DNA from: Melanocharis versteri
Taxonomy: Eukaryota; Chordata; Aves; Passeriformes; Melanocharitidae
NCBI GenBank assembly: GCA_013397845.1
Contig: VZTG01007794.1
Coordinates: 2,089,827-2,153,826 of the forward strand
Length of the DNA stretch: 64,000 bases
Reading direction: 5' to 3'
The notes under the pieces were generated by a model, which was not told where the DNA came from, did not search any database, and saw only the letters and a list, made by a program, of their open reading frames with translations. The translations under genes were made by a program, and so were the position numbers. Shown here piece by piece: positions 1 to 13,886 of this stretch. Every line of letters starts with the position of its first letter. Positions within the stretch are counted from its first letter, which is position 1.

Positions 1-66
1 ATGATATAGATGATACAGATACAGATATAGATATTAATATAGATATAGATATAGATACATACAGAT
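1..66. repeat. ATAGAT/ATACAG hexanucleotide microsatellite
   Basis: The window opens inside a run of imperfect ATAGAT and ATACAG units, with one ATTAAT interruption near position 33. It continues to about 66 and then gives way to unique sequence. The true left end lies outside the window. Such AT-rich hexamer tracts are common in vertebrate non-coding DNA and usually vary in length between individuals. Confidence 0.85.
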
Positions 67-3000
67 AAGCCAGTCAGTTCCACTGTGCTATGGGCTGCAT
101 CCAGTCACATTTCTGCCTTACTCTTTGGTGTTCCCAGTGCTCTGCAGCCAGTCTTCAGTGCGGTGGGTGCCTGCATCTACTTTCCCTGGGGTTAACATGT
201 TGAAAGCCTAGGAGCTGCAGACTAATTTCCATCCGAAAGACTGTGATGAAAACCTGGAGAGGAGTAGAATCTGGGTTGTATTGCAGCAGTACAATTTCAG
301 CTGTATGTTGCAAAGGTGGTTTAAAGCTGTCTCAGTTCTTGGAAAAAAATGTGCTCGAAGATAAACTATACCTTAAAACTAGAACTAAGGGCTTCTAGGA
401 GGAAAAATATTCTCTAAGTTCTATTTTAGTGTAGCTGGACATGCAGCTTGTTCTAAACACCCAGACTCTTTTAAGTGCACTCATGAGTAAAACCCACTTC
501 CTTCATCCCTGGGACAGCAGGGCAATAAGTGGGAACATCTCTCCAGGGCCCTCCATAAGCTAGAGCAGCATTACTCAATCTGTAAGCCAGACAGTATCCA
601 GGCCAAGCAACATGCAGAAAATCAAAAATGAAGGGAAATAAAAAAGAGACAAAATAAAATGCATAGCTTTTCACCCAAATTTTCATCGGCTGAATGTGAA
701 CATTATGGCTACACTGCAGGAAACACTTGGTGTTGTTCAAAGAGCGTAGGTGACCAGGGGAAAAGGGTACACTTACAACTATCAATAAATCTGCAGCTTA
801 CACAACTAAGAGCTGCTTCATGAGACCAGGGAAGACCATGTCTCCCATTTCTGCTCAGGGATCAGCAACACCTTTGTGAAATGCCTTGTTCAAAATCCAC
901 TGAAGCCTTGACAAATGTCTCCTACCTACCTGCTTGGACAAATGTTGGCTGTGGATCCATCCTGAAGGACTGAATCTGAGCCATTTTCCTTGGTCTGCCT
1001 GTGGCAAGTCTGTACAAGCTTTTAGTAATAAGATGCTTTTTAAGTGTAATTCAGTCTGATTGAGAGGGGCTATGGCAAAACTGCCTCCTGCTCCAAAATA
1101 ATTCTCCATTCTATTACTCATATGCTTTAAAATATTTTACTTGTTAATCTTCCTGCTCCTTTTTTGCGGGGATTTTTTTTTTTTTTGAGTGCTTGACAGT
1201 GCTGCTATTGGCTGTTCCCTCCACAGTGGAAGTGAAGAGACATGAGAGCCAACAATTGAGCTGTGCCTGAAGAAGGCTGGAGTGAGAGACATCAGTAATG
1301 CCAAGAAGCACCAGCCAGGAGGCTGCTGTGGGACAACATCTGGTACCACTTCAAGGAGCTGGGGGATAGAAAAGACAGAGCTCTGTGAGCATTGTCCCAT
1401 TTTCTTTTTTATTATTAGTGTTACTTTATTGTGCTAAGAACAAGGCATCAGAAACAAAGCATGACAAGCAAACAAATAAAAGAAAAAACCAAGGCTCTGG
1501 AAAACAGTACTCCTAACGAAAGTCACAACTCGGTAATTGAGGTTGGGTAGGTGTCTCTCAGACTTAGAGAGAGGAAACAACCAGGTGAGGAGCCCATGTC
1601 CTCCACCACAGCTATCCTGCTTGCAGTGATGCAAGGGGAATGAAGGCAGCAAAGAAGGATGCTCTCCCCACAGGAGGTGAAACAGTGAAGGCATCACAGC
1701 AGAGTCCCACCTGTTTCTGTAGGGCAGAGCTGTGCAGCCCTCAGCACTCTCCTGGGATGCTACAGGAGTCCTCTCAGCCTGAGATGCAGCTTGCTGTGGG
1801 GTATCACAGAGGGCAGGAGGTGTGGAGGAGGTCAGGATGCACTTGGGGGTAGAAACCACAGGGCACTTGCTGCATTGCTCAACTCAGGAAACCCCTTTGG
1901 TCTTGTTTGCTGAAAGCTCAAGGAATATTTGAATAGAAAGATGACTCTTTTCAAGTCTATGTCTAATACACTTTCCCTAAGTATTTCTTGCCAGGCAGAA
2001 AATAATTAGCGGGGTAAATGAGCCACTAGCCTGATCTCATGTACCTCATAATTTTTGACAGACGTAGAAACTAGCAAGGGATGACAAGAAGGCATCCAGC
2101 TCCTTTCTGACCTACAAGGCAGATCAGCTCATTTTCATTCATGTTTCCCAGTGATCTCTGATCCCTTCCTACTTTGAAAGAGGACTGGACTTGGTCACCG
2201 CTGGCACTAGTGTCCTATCCCAGAAAATGACATCTGGCAATAGGATGCTGCTGCCAGAGGAATTCAGCCAACCTACACTCTCTTCCTGAGTTGCTCCCAG
2301 TAAATAAGGTGATCAGGAATAGGCAACAACCCAAGTGATTAGATTTGGAGGCTGTAAAGTATTCTTCAGAGAATAGAGAGGACAATCCTGTTTTCACTCT
2401 TTTAGGACACCCTTCAGTAAGGCAAGGAGCACATGCTCTACAGGCAAATTGATACTCCAAAAGAGTAGAAGTGACCAACAGATCCAGGTAAAAGAAGTGA
2501 TTTTTCTGCCTGGGGACCTTTGTGTCTCTGGAACCCTTAGATTCCAATATCCTTGGCAAATGTCAAAGCTCTTCCAGCAAACTTTCCCATCTCTTCCTCT
2601 CTTTCATCTCCCCTTGTTTAAGATATTCCTTCTTAAAAGCAGACTTTGCTTGTTGCTTCTCTTGTACTGGATTCTCACATTCTCTATTTCCATGTGGAAG
2701 AGCTATCAAGACTCAGTTGCTATGCTGGAAACAACTGTGAGTCCTCACCAGCATAGAATTCTTCTAAACTGTCTCCACTTAATGATCCGTTCCTGTTTTC
2801 CAGATACTGTTTCAGAAAGAGGAGTCCTAATCCATTGCAAAAATTATAATCTCAAATGCTGGTTTTAGGTTGGTAAGGCAGAATTGCCTGAAGACTCACA
2901 ATCTTGTAACACCTCCTCCACAACCAGATATCATCTCTACTCATGCTCAGGGCATTGCAGTTTTTCCTACCCCAGCTGCATGGCAAAAGGGGATTTATCT

Positions 3001-5480
3001 AGGGGACAATTATACCGGTGCTTCCTTAAAACTCATCCTTTATTATTGTTTCTAGAAGGAAATAAGCCATTGTTTCTGGTACTCCAGAGTCATACTGTCT
3101 GCTGAGGTCCCTGTTCAACACATACTGTTATTCCTGCAAGAGAACATCTCTGCTGCTGCTGCTTTCTGCATTTCAATTTCCTGTTAGTCTTACCCATTTG
3201 CTGTAGAACACCTCTGCCATGTAACAAGCCCACAAGCAGCAGAGATTTCAGCTATTGGAAGGCTGCACAATGGTCAAATCATGGCAGTGTAAATTGTTTG
3301 AAACCATGACCTTTTTACAACGTGTCTGCACGGGTCCTTGCACAAGAGGAGGCCATCGAGATATCCCTGCCAGCCCGGTGATAGCGTACAATGTGGTGAC
3401 AGTAGGACCAAACTCCACAGCTGTGTGGGAGAGGAATGGGTAAAAAGCAGGGACTTGAACCAGCAGGTTCTGCTGTTCTCTCTTTCAGTTCTGCTTGTGG
3501 CCCTGTAGTGATGATGGGGGCTATCCTTCCTCATCCAGGAAGAGATGACAGAAACTTCTATCAGTAGCTCTAGCATCTGACAAATATTCCCTAAAAAATA
3601 TAAATATCTTGGACTGTTACAGCAAAGCAAGGGGGCAAAGCCCTGCCCAAGCTTTACTGCCCCACTTAAAACTCTTCTGATATGTATCTGTATCTTGGGC
3701 GTGAAGAGGAAGGGCTGTGCATGTGATGTGTCTCTGGGGAATGCATGTGAGGAGACACAGACCAGCAAAAATTGTGGCTCCACCTTTCCTATTCCCTGTG
3801 GAGCTGTTGGAGACCTGTGCCAGTCAGACCTGGTTATTGCTGGCCACTGAGTGCCGCTCCGTGGGAAAGCGGTGCTCCGATACCCTCGACATGGTCACTG
3901 AAAAGGTGTTGGTTCTCACAGTGTTTTCAAAGAACGTACGAGTATTTCCAGCTCATTGGAACATTTGTTTTGACTTTTATCACACTATATAAAAGTCTTT
4001 GAGTTTTGTCTATTAGGTTTCCATGCCATAATATTATGACGGGTCATGGCATAATAGTCTTACTGTTTTGACTCCAAAGCATGCTGTAACATGGGTCAAG
4101 CTGATGAAATCCAAATGAAATTAATGTTTTATTTTGACAAGATTGTGTTTCTCTTTCATTTGTTTGATAAAGTCAAAGCAAAAATGTCAGCAGGATTTTT
4201 CCACAGTGCAGTCTCAAAATTACATTTTCTCATTCACGTGTGGATTTTGAATGGGCACCATAACCTTGTTTTGCGTTCAGATCATAGTGGAAATATTGTA
4301 CATGGATAGCGTCTCAGAGTAACAGACTTTTCTTGACTCTTCAACAGTTTTAAAGAGCCTGTTGCAAAAGTACAGTATTAGACTTTTAGTTCAAAGTATT
4401 TTTTGAACTATGCCACCTTCCACTGTGTAGTTCCCAGTCACCTATCCCTTTCTGTTCAGCCAGCAGGAAGCCAGTCCAGAAACAGATTGAGAAGGAACAG
4501 CTCCTGAAAAATTGGAGGTTGTGTCCTGTTGGGTCAGGGAGCCTCCAAAATACAGAATAAAATTGTCCTAGAACAGCAGGGTTTCTGTGAGGGGCCAGTG
4601 GTGCAGACGTGCTCTGTGTGGCTATAAGCCTGATCCAGCTTTTATTCATGCAGCACCCAGAAAGCACAATCTCTTAATCCTGTTCCTAGTCCTTGCTGCT
4701 CACACACGATGTTAGACAAGTGTTTGTTCCTGCTTTCTTCTCCCCATCTTTGTCTAGCTGGACTGAAGTGTTTCAGAGACTGAGACTTAATTACTTTGTG
4801 TACAGAGCACCTGGGGCACTGTGGGGGTCTTGATCTCTGCCTCTGGTGACTGATAATGTATCCTTTCTTTTGTGCGGTTTTCTACTCTGAATACTGACTT
4901 TCATGGCAATATATTTATTTCCCTTGTTTATTCCATCTCTTTTTTTTTTCCCCCAGAGCTTCCCTTTGTTTGCTTGGTTGTGCTCTGATGCACAGGTATT
5001 TATCTAAATGGGGTCTGCTGTATTTGTACCAGCGCAGGTGTCAAGTAAGATGCAAACATCAGACACCTCTTTACACATCCCCAGGTTTCCTGAATGATTG
5101 ATTAATTGCTTTCTCCCTTATCAGCTTTTCTTTCTCATAACTGGGGGTCAGCTTGCATGGACTAACACCTTCAGGGAGGCCCTATTTCCTATATACATCA
5201 GCTTTACTGGCTTCTTATTATCTCAGCCCTATCTGTACCTTTGTTCAATTCAAGAGGTAATTAAACTCAAAGCCAAAGCAAATGTCAGGGTGATAATGAG
5301 ACAGATAAGATTAAAAAGAAGTCTTTTTTTTTTTTTAAAGACCTTACACATACCTGAAGTGCCTGTTGGCCCACAGCCAGTGGAAAGTTTCCTTTCTTGC
5401 CTGGATAGAGTCAGAAAAGTGACCATGTAAAAAAATGGCACCACCTCACTCCAGGTGTGTGCTGCTGAGAACAGCACCTA
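67..5480. other. Unique non-coding sequence, no gene seen
   Basis: I see no supported gene in this stretch. Open frames are at most about 170 codons (minus strand, 3274-3783), overlap others on the opposite strand, and match no family I know. Low-complexity points are a 14-T run at 1173-1186, a short CTG run near 3153-3165, and a 12-T run near 5325-5337. A 7-bp inverted pair (ATGCCAT and ATGGCAT) lies near 4023-4055. The 3830-3900 part holds several CpG dinucleotides but is too short to be a CpG island. Intron or intergenic sequence is the likely nature. Confidence 0.6.
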
Positions 5481-5483
5481 CCT

Positions 5484-5650
5484 GGCAAAGCACTCAAGCA
5501 TATAAGTATTTGCCCTGAAATTGTTTACTCATATGCTTAAATTTAAGCACGTGCTTGAGTGTTTTGTTCAACCAGTGCCTCAGCCCGATGCAGCTCGAGT
5601 GGGTGTAATTCTGCGGGTGCAATTCCATTCATTTCAGTAATGCCAAGGGA
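5484..5650. mobile_element. Ancient inverted-repeat (MITE-like) element relic
   Basis: Two arms, 5486-5500 and 5552-5566, are inverted copies with 14 of 15 positions matching. They flank a core with the palindrome-like stretch TTTAAGCACGTGCTT. The arm text, of the type GCAAAGCACTCAAGCA, is the pattern I associate with an old palindromic repeat in turtle, crocodile and bird genomes that reads as 'gcttaagcacgtgctt'. After the right arm, 5604-5650 holds a second phrase (GTGTAATTCTGC, then AATTCCATTCATTTCAGTAA) of the same old repeat style. I cannot give the Repbase family name. Similarity to known copies is from memory, so the family assignment is an inference; the inverted repeat itself is directly visible. 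Confidence 0.5.
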
Positions 5651-8600
5651 GTCACTCTGGGCTGTAGCTGTTGCCTTCAGTCTGCTACTCCTGCCCAAAG
5701 CCCACAGCGAGTGCCAGGGCTTTGCCGGGCTGCCCAATCTGCAGGAGAGCTCAGAAATTGCATGGTCACTCCTTTGGGCTGCACAGTGCCATGCATCACC
5801 TGCTAGACTCCACCTTTCTCTGCGTTTTTCTGGGATGGAAATATGGACATGCTAATCTCTGCTCTGGGATAAGTTTTTCTCAGCAGGAGCCCCCAGTGGC
5901 TCAGAAACCCCTTTGGGGGAGGTTGTGCAGGGGATGTTGTGGGTTCTCTTTGCCTCATGGGCTGTCCACGCTTCCTTATGCCTTTCTACACTGAACGATT
6001 TTATAATCTGAAGCAGACCTATGGTGTAATTTTCAGAGGCTGGGGTGGAGAAGCCACTAATCAAAAAGAGCTGCAGTTTTCCAAGGGAGCTTCAAAGCTC
6101 TCTGCGAGCAGGAGAGCCTGTGAAGGGTACACATGTTGCTGGCTAGGCAACCCCTGACGGTTAAACTTTTACTTAAGCCCATGTGTTTTTCCACTGGGTA
6201 TTTTTATCCTCTGAAGTCTACTGTACTTGGCTATGTACTGTAAACACACCCCTGTTGTCCTCTCACACGTGTTTACTTTGCAGCTGGGGGAGCACAGCTC
6301 ACCATGCTGGCTGTTGGTAGCTGCCTGAAAGTGAAAATGAAGCACCAAAGCACCAAATCACCCCAAAATGCCTGGTGTATCCCGCCTATCTCCTCCTGTG
6401 GCCTCCCTACCTCGGAAGCCTGCTCTCTGCCTCCCTCCCAGGGAGCAGGGCAGATGCACCTGAGACCTAGGCTGTCCTCAGCATCCCTTTTGCAGTCTGG
6501 CTCCCATTCTGCTGTGTTGTCTCAGCAGCAATGGGTTCTCACCTGATGAGAGAAGGAAGTTGTCCGAATAAGCCTCTCATAGAATGAGTGAGAAGTGAAT
6601 TTATTGTCTCGTATCTGAATGCTGGGTAGCGGCAGGAAGAGAAAAGTCTCTGTGTTGAGATCAGGCAAAGAGCCTGTGATGGAGTTAGGAGCTGAAGGCT
6701 CTGTGTCGGTGCAGGACCTCAGGTGGCCTTTCAGCAGCTTTCAGTGTTTTGAGGTGGATGCTAGCTGCCGACAGAGTGATTCCACAGGGCTCTGCATCCT
6801 GAAAAAAGATATTGAAAGTGATGACACCAAGGTCAAGTAATTACGTAAGAAGTAAAAATAATCAGTCTCTTTACCACACCTCTGCCCTATGGGAACTCTT
6901 TGATATTTACCAATATGTCCAAGTTCCTCCCAGAACCTTTACCCTGAGAAAGATGAGCAATTTTTTTTATTCCTTCCTTAACTAGATGCCATTTTTTACA
7001 AAGCAAGTAGAAATTCAAGGTCTCTTGAAGTTCCCTTTTCTCTACTGCTGGGCTCAGAAGCTGGGAAAGTGTGGAGCTGCTAGGCACCAATAGTTGCATG
7101 AACATTGTTCTGTCAAGATACCAAGCTAAAAAATATTTTCATGGAGCTCTGAAAATAAGCAAGCAAATAGGAAGCAAGGGAAGACACTGGTTGGGAAAGG
7201 TCAAATTCAGAACAAAGTGCTGCTGTTACAGCCACACTTCACCCTGTGAAGAGGCTTTGTGCTTGGGGTGAAGCTTTGGTCTGCCTAAATAACCGTCTGT
7301 CTCCTCTCCAACATTGTGGGGAGTTTTTTGACTGAAAAACAGTAAGTTACACCTTTGGGTGCTTCTCTACTGCTGTAATATGAGTTATAATAATTTTTTT
7401 AATTCTCTGAAGAAAATTCTTTGTGCCATCAGCCTTCCATTAATTATTGACTGTCTTACTTTGGAAGACAGCTAGAATAGAAAAGTTTAATATAAAGGCC
7501 TGAAGAAATATCTATGTAATTTTGAATATAGATAGTGAATACATATTTAACTGTATTATATTATACATATTAGGTTGAATACATAAAGGGTTATATAAAG
7601 CCCCAGCAGAAAGGGCCCAGATCCCAGACTGAAATCTTTTGAAATAGTTGCTACATATTTATTACTCATAAGGATAATGTCTTTTTTAAAATGGTTTTTA
7701 AAAAAGAACCATGGTCAAATAGAAGAGAATCACTCCTTCAAATAAACAACTAAGCCCACACATTTAGGAGATGCGGTTCTTGTCATGTCTGGGACAATAC
7801 TAGAGAAGCAAATAAAAATTTGCCTGGACATTTGCTGCTCGAAAACTTCTCCCTGCACCCGGGGTAAAAGACAAGCAGACTTCACCCATAAAGTTGGGAA
7901 AGTCCTTTAGGTTTCTGCTGCCTGTCTTTGGATGGGTTGACCAAGGGATTGCTTGGCTCTCATGGGTGTGCTTACAGGCAGCATTTACCTATGCAAAGGA
8001 AGCCCCCACTGTGGAGAAGCCGATGGGGTCTTTCCCCACTCCCAGCGTCTTGATCCCACCCAGAGGAGATCCTGGAGCTCCTGAGGTCAGGGCACAAACC
8101 ACAGTCTCCCCAGGAGAGGTGACTCACTGTGAGACATTGCATGCTGAGAGGCAAAGCTAACAAACGCCACCCTGGGAAAGGCGGGCGGATGTGCAGTGGG
8201 TGGCAGACACCAAGCAGCCCACCTCCCTGTGGGGGCAAGAGAGGGGGCCTGAGATGGCTGCAGTGTTTCCAACACCGCAAGGACATTCCGATTGTGCTGA
8301 GGGCAAAGATGCCCACTCCCTGCCGTAACCAAGGGCTGTGCAGAGATGGGTAAAATATCTCCCCGGGATCAGGACTTGCTTTCACCAAATGCTAAAGCAC
8401 AGAGAGGAAAATTCCATTATTCTTCTGTGAACGTACTTCATGGCTGCTGCTGCAGCTGAGAAGGTTCCTGAGCAGTGGGCGTACTGCAGCAAAGCTCTCC
8501 TTCTAGCTCCAGGTTTTACTCTGCTTCCAGTCTGTGCAATGGGTCAAAAATGGTGAACCAGCCTGAAGTCATGCCTGTTTGGTGTGTTCCCTTGCTCCTA

Positions 8601-9600
8601 GACCCTGCCTGGCATGGTGCTGGGAGAGTGCCCCTCAGGATGGCTGGACTGAGTTCATTGTTGGTGTCAGGGAGCTCTGTCTGGCCCAATTAAGCAGCAG
8701 CCCCCAAGAGATGCTGTAGAAACAGGGGAGCTCAAGACTGTAGGGAAGAACTGAGTAACATGAAAGCCAAAAAGTAGAAGTTTCTGTAGATCCTTCTCCC
8801 CGCTTTTGCTGCTTTTCTGTCATAAAAACTTAGCAAGAGGATGTTTGAAATGCCTGTCATGCACTTACTCATTCAGTTTGTGATGCCTGGTATTTCAGCA
8901 GAACAATGGGATCCAGCTCACACTGTTGCAGTGTGTGTACACAGCCCAGGGAAAGGGCAATTGCACCTCTGCTCATGAAAGATCCTGTCACGGCACTTGG
9001 ACTGAGATGAGCTGACAGGGTCCCACAAAGATAAGTGAGTCTTCCACTTCAACCCTTACTCTATACAAGAAATGTATATTGCACATCTTGTACAAAAGTA
9101 CAAGAAATTATTTACTTGCTGAGAAATCAGGAACTGAAGATAGAGGCAACCAGCTGATTACACCTGGTATTGCAAAATGGGAAATAGCAAACTGCTGCTG
9201 TGTTTTGGGGAGTATCTCCTGGCCTTTTCAGCATGGAACCACCCATTTTTAGGTGAGAGCAAGATGCTGAGGACCAGGTTGCAAAATGTGCCCTTGCCTT
9301 TCCCCAGGTGCATGTATAGGGGAGGTCAGCTATGAGCACCCTGAGATCTGGTCATGCAGCTGCTGATACATATAGACAAAAAATAAGAAGCAAATTTCTG
9401 CAGCAGAAATGGTGGGATAAACACACAGCTGAAAAACTGAGACAGGCAGCATGCCCGTGACATCCATGGATTGAAAGTTATAAGCAGAATGAGGAGCTGC
9501 ATGAAATCTGCCATTCACCTCATGAGCTGCCAAGAGTGGTATTAAAAAAAAAGCATAGGCTTGAACATGTTATGGGGCTTGGGATCAGATTTTCTAGGTT
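5651..9600. other. Unique non-coding sequence, no gene seen
   Basis: There is no recognisable gene or repeat family here. Part of the stretch (7380-7700) is AT-rich, with several TATA- and TTTAA-type runs. Another part (7990-8340) is GC-richer and carries overlapping open frames on both strands (8087-8332 and 7972-8388 minus, 7894-8160 plus). These have no motif, signal peptide or family resemblance that I can recognise, and the overlap on opposite strands points to base composition rather than coding. Confidence 0.55.
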
Positions 9601-9604
9601 CCCA

Positions 9605-9638
9605 TGGAAAATCAAACCAGCATTAGTTTGATTTTCCA
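9605..9638. repeat. Perfect 13-bp inverted repeat (hairpin)
   Basis: The arms TGGAAAATCAAAC (9605-9617) and GTTTGATTTTCCA (9626-9638) are perfect reverse complements around an 8-nt loop. Flanking bases do not continue the pairing, so the stem is shorter than a typical pre-microRNA (about 22 bp or more). No terminator-like or transposon context is seen. It may be a chance or mutation-made palindrome. Confidence 0.8.
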
Positions 9639-12600
9639 GCCCATCTAGGGTTTGGTTAAAGAAGCATTTTCCACGGCTCTATTCTCTGGCCAGGAGCAGA
9701 GCAGCAGATGTGCAAAGCTGCAAAGCAGTTTCCAAGGTATCTCCCGAACACAGCATCCTGCTGGCAGCCCTTAACACAGATATCGCTTCTTTTCCCTCAC
9801 ACTGCTGAAGTCTAGAAGGACTCGCATTTCCCTTGAGGCATCTTTCTAGGACTGCTGTAAAAAGCTTGAGCAAAGAAATAGGCAGTGCATAACCCCCTGT
9901 ATTTTACTTTTTGGTGGTACATCAGGACAAATCTCAGCTGTTCAGAAATAAATGGTGGTCCCCTGTAGTGGAAAGGGCAGGGTCGGGAGAGGAGCTCTGA
10001 GAGAAAGGGCTGATCTAAGGGAATAGAAAAAGTTTTTAAGCCCTTTTTCCCTCATGTTGCTTAGACACCCTTATTTTTCTTGTAATGGGCCACATCTCTT
10101 GCCCAGTTTCAAGTGCTCCAAAGTCTGGTATATCATCTCGGCGCTGATGTCATTTCACTGGGGCACTTTACAGTTTCAGTTTTACTTTACTTTACTTATA
10201 GGGTGAGTCAACCCCTTCCATCAAAATCTTTTATTTACGATCACCCTGTCTAAGAAAGAGAAAATAGAAAACTGTTTCAATGACTGTAGAGAACTTTCCT
10301 TCCTGAGAGCTCTGAGCCTGGAAACTTGCTGGAGGCTGCACTGATGAAAGCTGTTTTCTCCCGGCCTGAACCCTCCTGTTTCTTGTGGCTTTGGGGAGAG
10401 GAAACATCACCTCACCCTTCTGCTCCCAAAGCTTGGTATCCTTGAAACTGTTTTAGAATGAATTGGTAGGATTGGTTCATTTATGCATCCAATGTCTCAG
10501 CAGAGACATTAGTTTGACACTTGGGTAAATGAAGAATGGATGTTTTTTCCTGATTGTGTCAGCCAGAAGGAGCTCGGAGAGGATGGGAAGAGCCCATGGC
10601 AGCACACTGGTGATTTCTTGCATGGTGGGGTGTCATATGCAGTGACTAGGAATCCCTGGTACTCACAGAGGAAAGTATGAGAGGGGTTCCACAATCTCCT
10701 TTAACCTGAAGTGTGAGGGGACACTGGAAACTCAAAAATGCATTCTTCCTTTAAAGTCACACCAGGACCTACTGTAGTAGTAATGGCTCTGTATGCTATT
10801 CACATGCCGGTCCCTGTTGGTATCCAAGACAGTTTCCCATTAGGGGAACAAACGTTGCTCTTAAACCTTCGAGGGTGAACTATGTAGCCAGATTCTCCCT
10901 GGACCATGGACTTGGACCTGGTCTTAACACAGCCTCAGAACCCGCCTCAGTCAGTGCTGGAAGATGTCACTTCTGGCTCAGGCCTACAGGAGTATTTCTG
11001 AAGCCAGTGTTACTCTGCCAGATTTATTTTTTCTTTGTTATTTTAATCAATGACAAGAAAGTTTTGAGGAAAGGTTTCATTCTTTTCCACTCCTTGGGAG
11101 TTTTGTAACTAGTCAGAGTGCCAAGTCAGCAACCTTAGGTTGTTTGCACAACCTAACCAGAATCGCTGAGAAGCTAAATACATTCAAAAAGAGGACTGAG
11201 AGAATGTTCTGTTCATTCTGAGGATCCTTTCTACAAGAATTGTGGGAGTGAGCCTCCTAGCCAGACCTGCAGTTCTGCTGGGTCATCATCCCCAGTACAG
11301 ACCAATACAAGATGTTTTACAGGAAGGAATTATTTTCTTCAGCAAACCCATTAAGAAGACTTTGGCTTGAGCTCAGAAGGTTTTATATCCTTTCTGTGCC
11401 TCTTAGATGCCTATGTTCTTTGCCTAACAGATATACTGGTGAATCCTGGGGAGAGGTAAACAGAAGAGATAAAGACTCTGAAGCTCAGAGCTTGTTTGCC
11501 TGGTGTCTGTTTAAATGACATGCAACAAAGCTTTATTAGCACAAAGCAGCAAGGTCTGTATGTGGCCAGAAATCTCTCCTGCCTGTTGTCTCTGCATGGC
11601 CCATGCACTCACTCCTTATCCCTGGTTTATACAGCTGGCCTGAGGACCACCCCAGGTAACAAAGAAAACATCAGCTCTTGAAAGATCTTCTGGGAATACA
11701 AAGATGTCGTATTATTTACCCGTCTGGATTTATGCATGTGTGTGTGTGTGTTTAACAAGGAGCCCGGTGCCTGCTGGACTCCCTAGGCTGGAATTTATAC
11801 AGGCCAGCATTTGGCTGCTGCAGTTTATCTTGAATGCAAGAATAATAAACTCAGCTGACAGGATGATGTATGCAAAGCATCTTCTCCTCCCACGGCGTGT
11901 GGTAGAGGTGTCTGGTTTGCAGGGAGTCCTATTATTAAGTGATTAGCCTTGCGACATTATCAATATCAGATTGCTTAGGGGCTTTGTGGGATCAGCAATA
12001 CAGTAGGACTTGGTGTCCATCTGTCACAGGGGCAGTCAGATACAGATGGTGGTGTGACAGCATTACCTGCGTAGGTGAAATAGATGTGTGGGTTTGTCGC
12101 AGGAAGACTCCCAGATATATTTGCAAAAGAAAACAAAGTTGCGCCTTCCTTATCATAGTTCCGTTATGAGATAACTTCTGCTACATTGTTTTAATGGCCC
12201 TCTTTGTCTTGTCTTTCCTTGTCCTGCTACTGGCTCTCATTCAGCAAGAGCAAAAACAAAAACATCCCAAGCACCACTGAATGTAGTATTTTCTTGACTT
12301 TTCAAGCAAGGCTGATTTATTCACCCCTAATTAAGTTTCAGCATCCGGGCAGCTTCAATCTCCTCTTTGTGCTTCTGCCAGTTCCGATGGTAATTCTGAG
12401 ATCCTAGGAAGCCTGGATCCTTGGATATTTTCTCATCGCCAAATGAAGATCCTGAAAAGACCATAAAAAACCAACAGCTTGCTGTACTGAGTGTGCTTCA
12501 CCCTGAATAATCATTAAGGCCCACATGGTCAAAGGCAGATCAAGTACTTCAGGGGATTTGATTGTAACAGTTTAAACTGTGTTCTGCTCACATCATAAAT

Positions 12601-13880
12601 AATGCTCAGCCATTGTATAATGCAAAAAGTCCTTCACAGCCACACCTCACCATGCATGTTTCCTCTTGTCAATACTTCTATCTTACCCTAGCTGTGACAC
12701 CAAAATCCCCTAGGTAAAGGCCTGATGTTGCAGTTCATTATATAAATTTACAGTGTTGTATACTTGAGTGATTACAGTGGATTGTATATCTGTGGGAATT
12801 ATTAGTCCCTGAAGTGAAACTGCTCCCATGATACAGTATGACTCTCAGAAGAGGGAATGTTAGGCCAAGTACAATCAGGCCAGACTGGCTTTTGTAAGAA
12901 AATTTAGGTCTAATCCATCATGTCCACATGGAGCGGGCTGGAGTCTAGATTCTAAAGCCTTTCTAATTCCCTTACCTCCCAGTAAGTCTTTGGTGTCCTG
13001 TGGGACAGACTAAGATTTGATCATGTGTTCCTGGGAGGTAGAGCTTTTAATCCTGTGATTTGAACGTGTAAGCAGACACTTCCCTGATCCCACCCATCTC
13101 AAAAGTGAAGAAAGAAATGGTTGCAAAGAATCCAGGCCACTCCTGCCTCAAATGTTCTTGTTCTGGCTGTCTGTACTGAAGGCCAAGTCTCTCTAAGCAT
13201 TGTTTTCAAGCTTGGAGCAGCTTGTAGAAATTCATAAAGCAGTTGGGGAGGGCAGTAAGACCACAGACCTAAACTGCTCTGGAAGAGAAAGACTTGAAAA
13301 CTTGAACACTGACCCCCACTTCACAAGGGTAGTTTCACCCCAACAGTAACACTGGCTTGCTTCTTGCTGGTGTCTGACACCTCTCTAAGAGGGCACACTG
13401 ACTTGCTCCTTTATGTGTATCCCTTGCTGTCCCTCTAAAGTCAGGGCACTGGTTTGGCTTGTCCAGGACTTCACAATCCATAGATACTGTTTGGGTATGG
13501 AAACTTTCCTGCAGTGACAAGGAGACACTGCTATCTAACATTGAATATTACATTGCCTACAAAACCGGAAGGTCAGTTCAGGGATCTGAAATCCCTTGCT
13601 CTCTGTGTTGCTTTGCCCTTCTCAAACATGTGGGAGCTCCTACAGTACCACCTTTCCTCTACCTTGGAGGACATATTTTTTGAGAAACAGGACCTGGTCC
13701 ACTGAGGTCAGTGGGAAGTCATCCATCGGTTCTAATCGGCTCTGAAGTGGGTCCTGGAGGGGCATCATGCAACTCAGTGATGTTACCCAGATCCTTCATT
13801 TGCATTTTGTCTTGTCCTCTGTTTCCTGTTGTCTGTTTTCTCTCGTGGAGACAGATTTATCCTAGCAATTTAGAAAACAT
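9639..13880. other. Unique non-coding sequence, possible conserved stretches
   Basis: No gene is supported. Small features are TTTAC repeated three times (10181-10195), a perfect 9-bp hairpin (11135-11143 with 11148-11156, loop TTGC) and a short TG run (11734-11751). The 11790-11880 and 12290-12410 stretches contain homeodomain-like TTAATTA or CTAATTAAG cores in balanced-composition, repeat-free DNA, which is the look of vertebrate conserved non-coding elements. That is only an impression without an alignment. Confidence 0.5.
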
Positions 13881-13886
13881 CTTCTG

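Noticed and set aside
2010..2210. Text resembling an old repeat beginning 'CCTGATCTCATGTACCTCAT'
   Set aside because: The similarity is too loose, and I could not extend it into a recognisable family.
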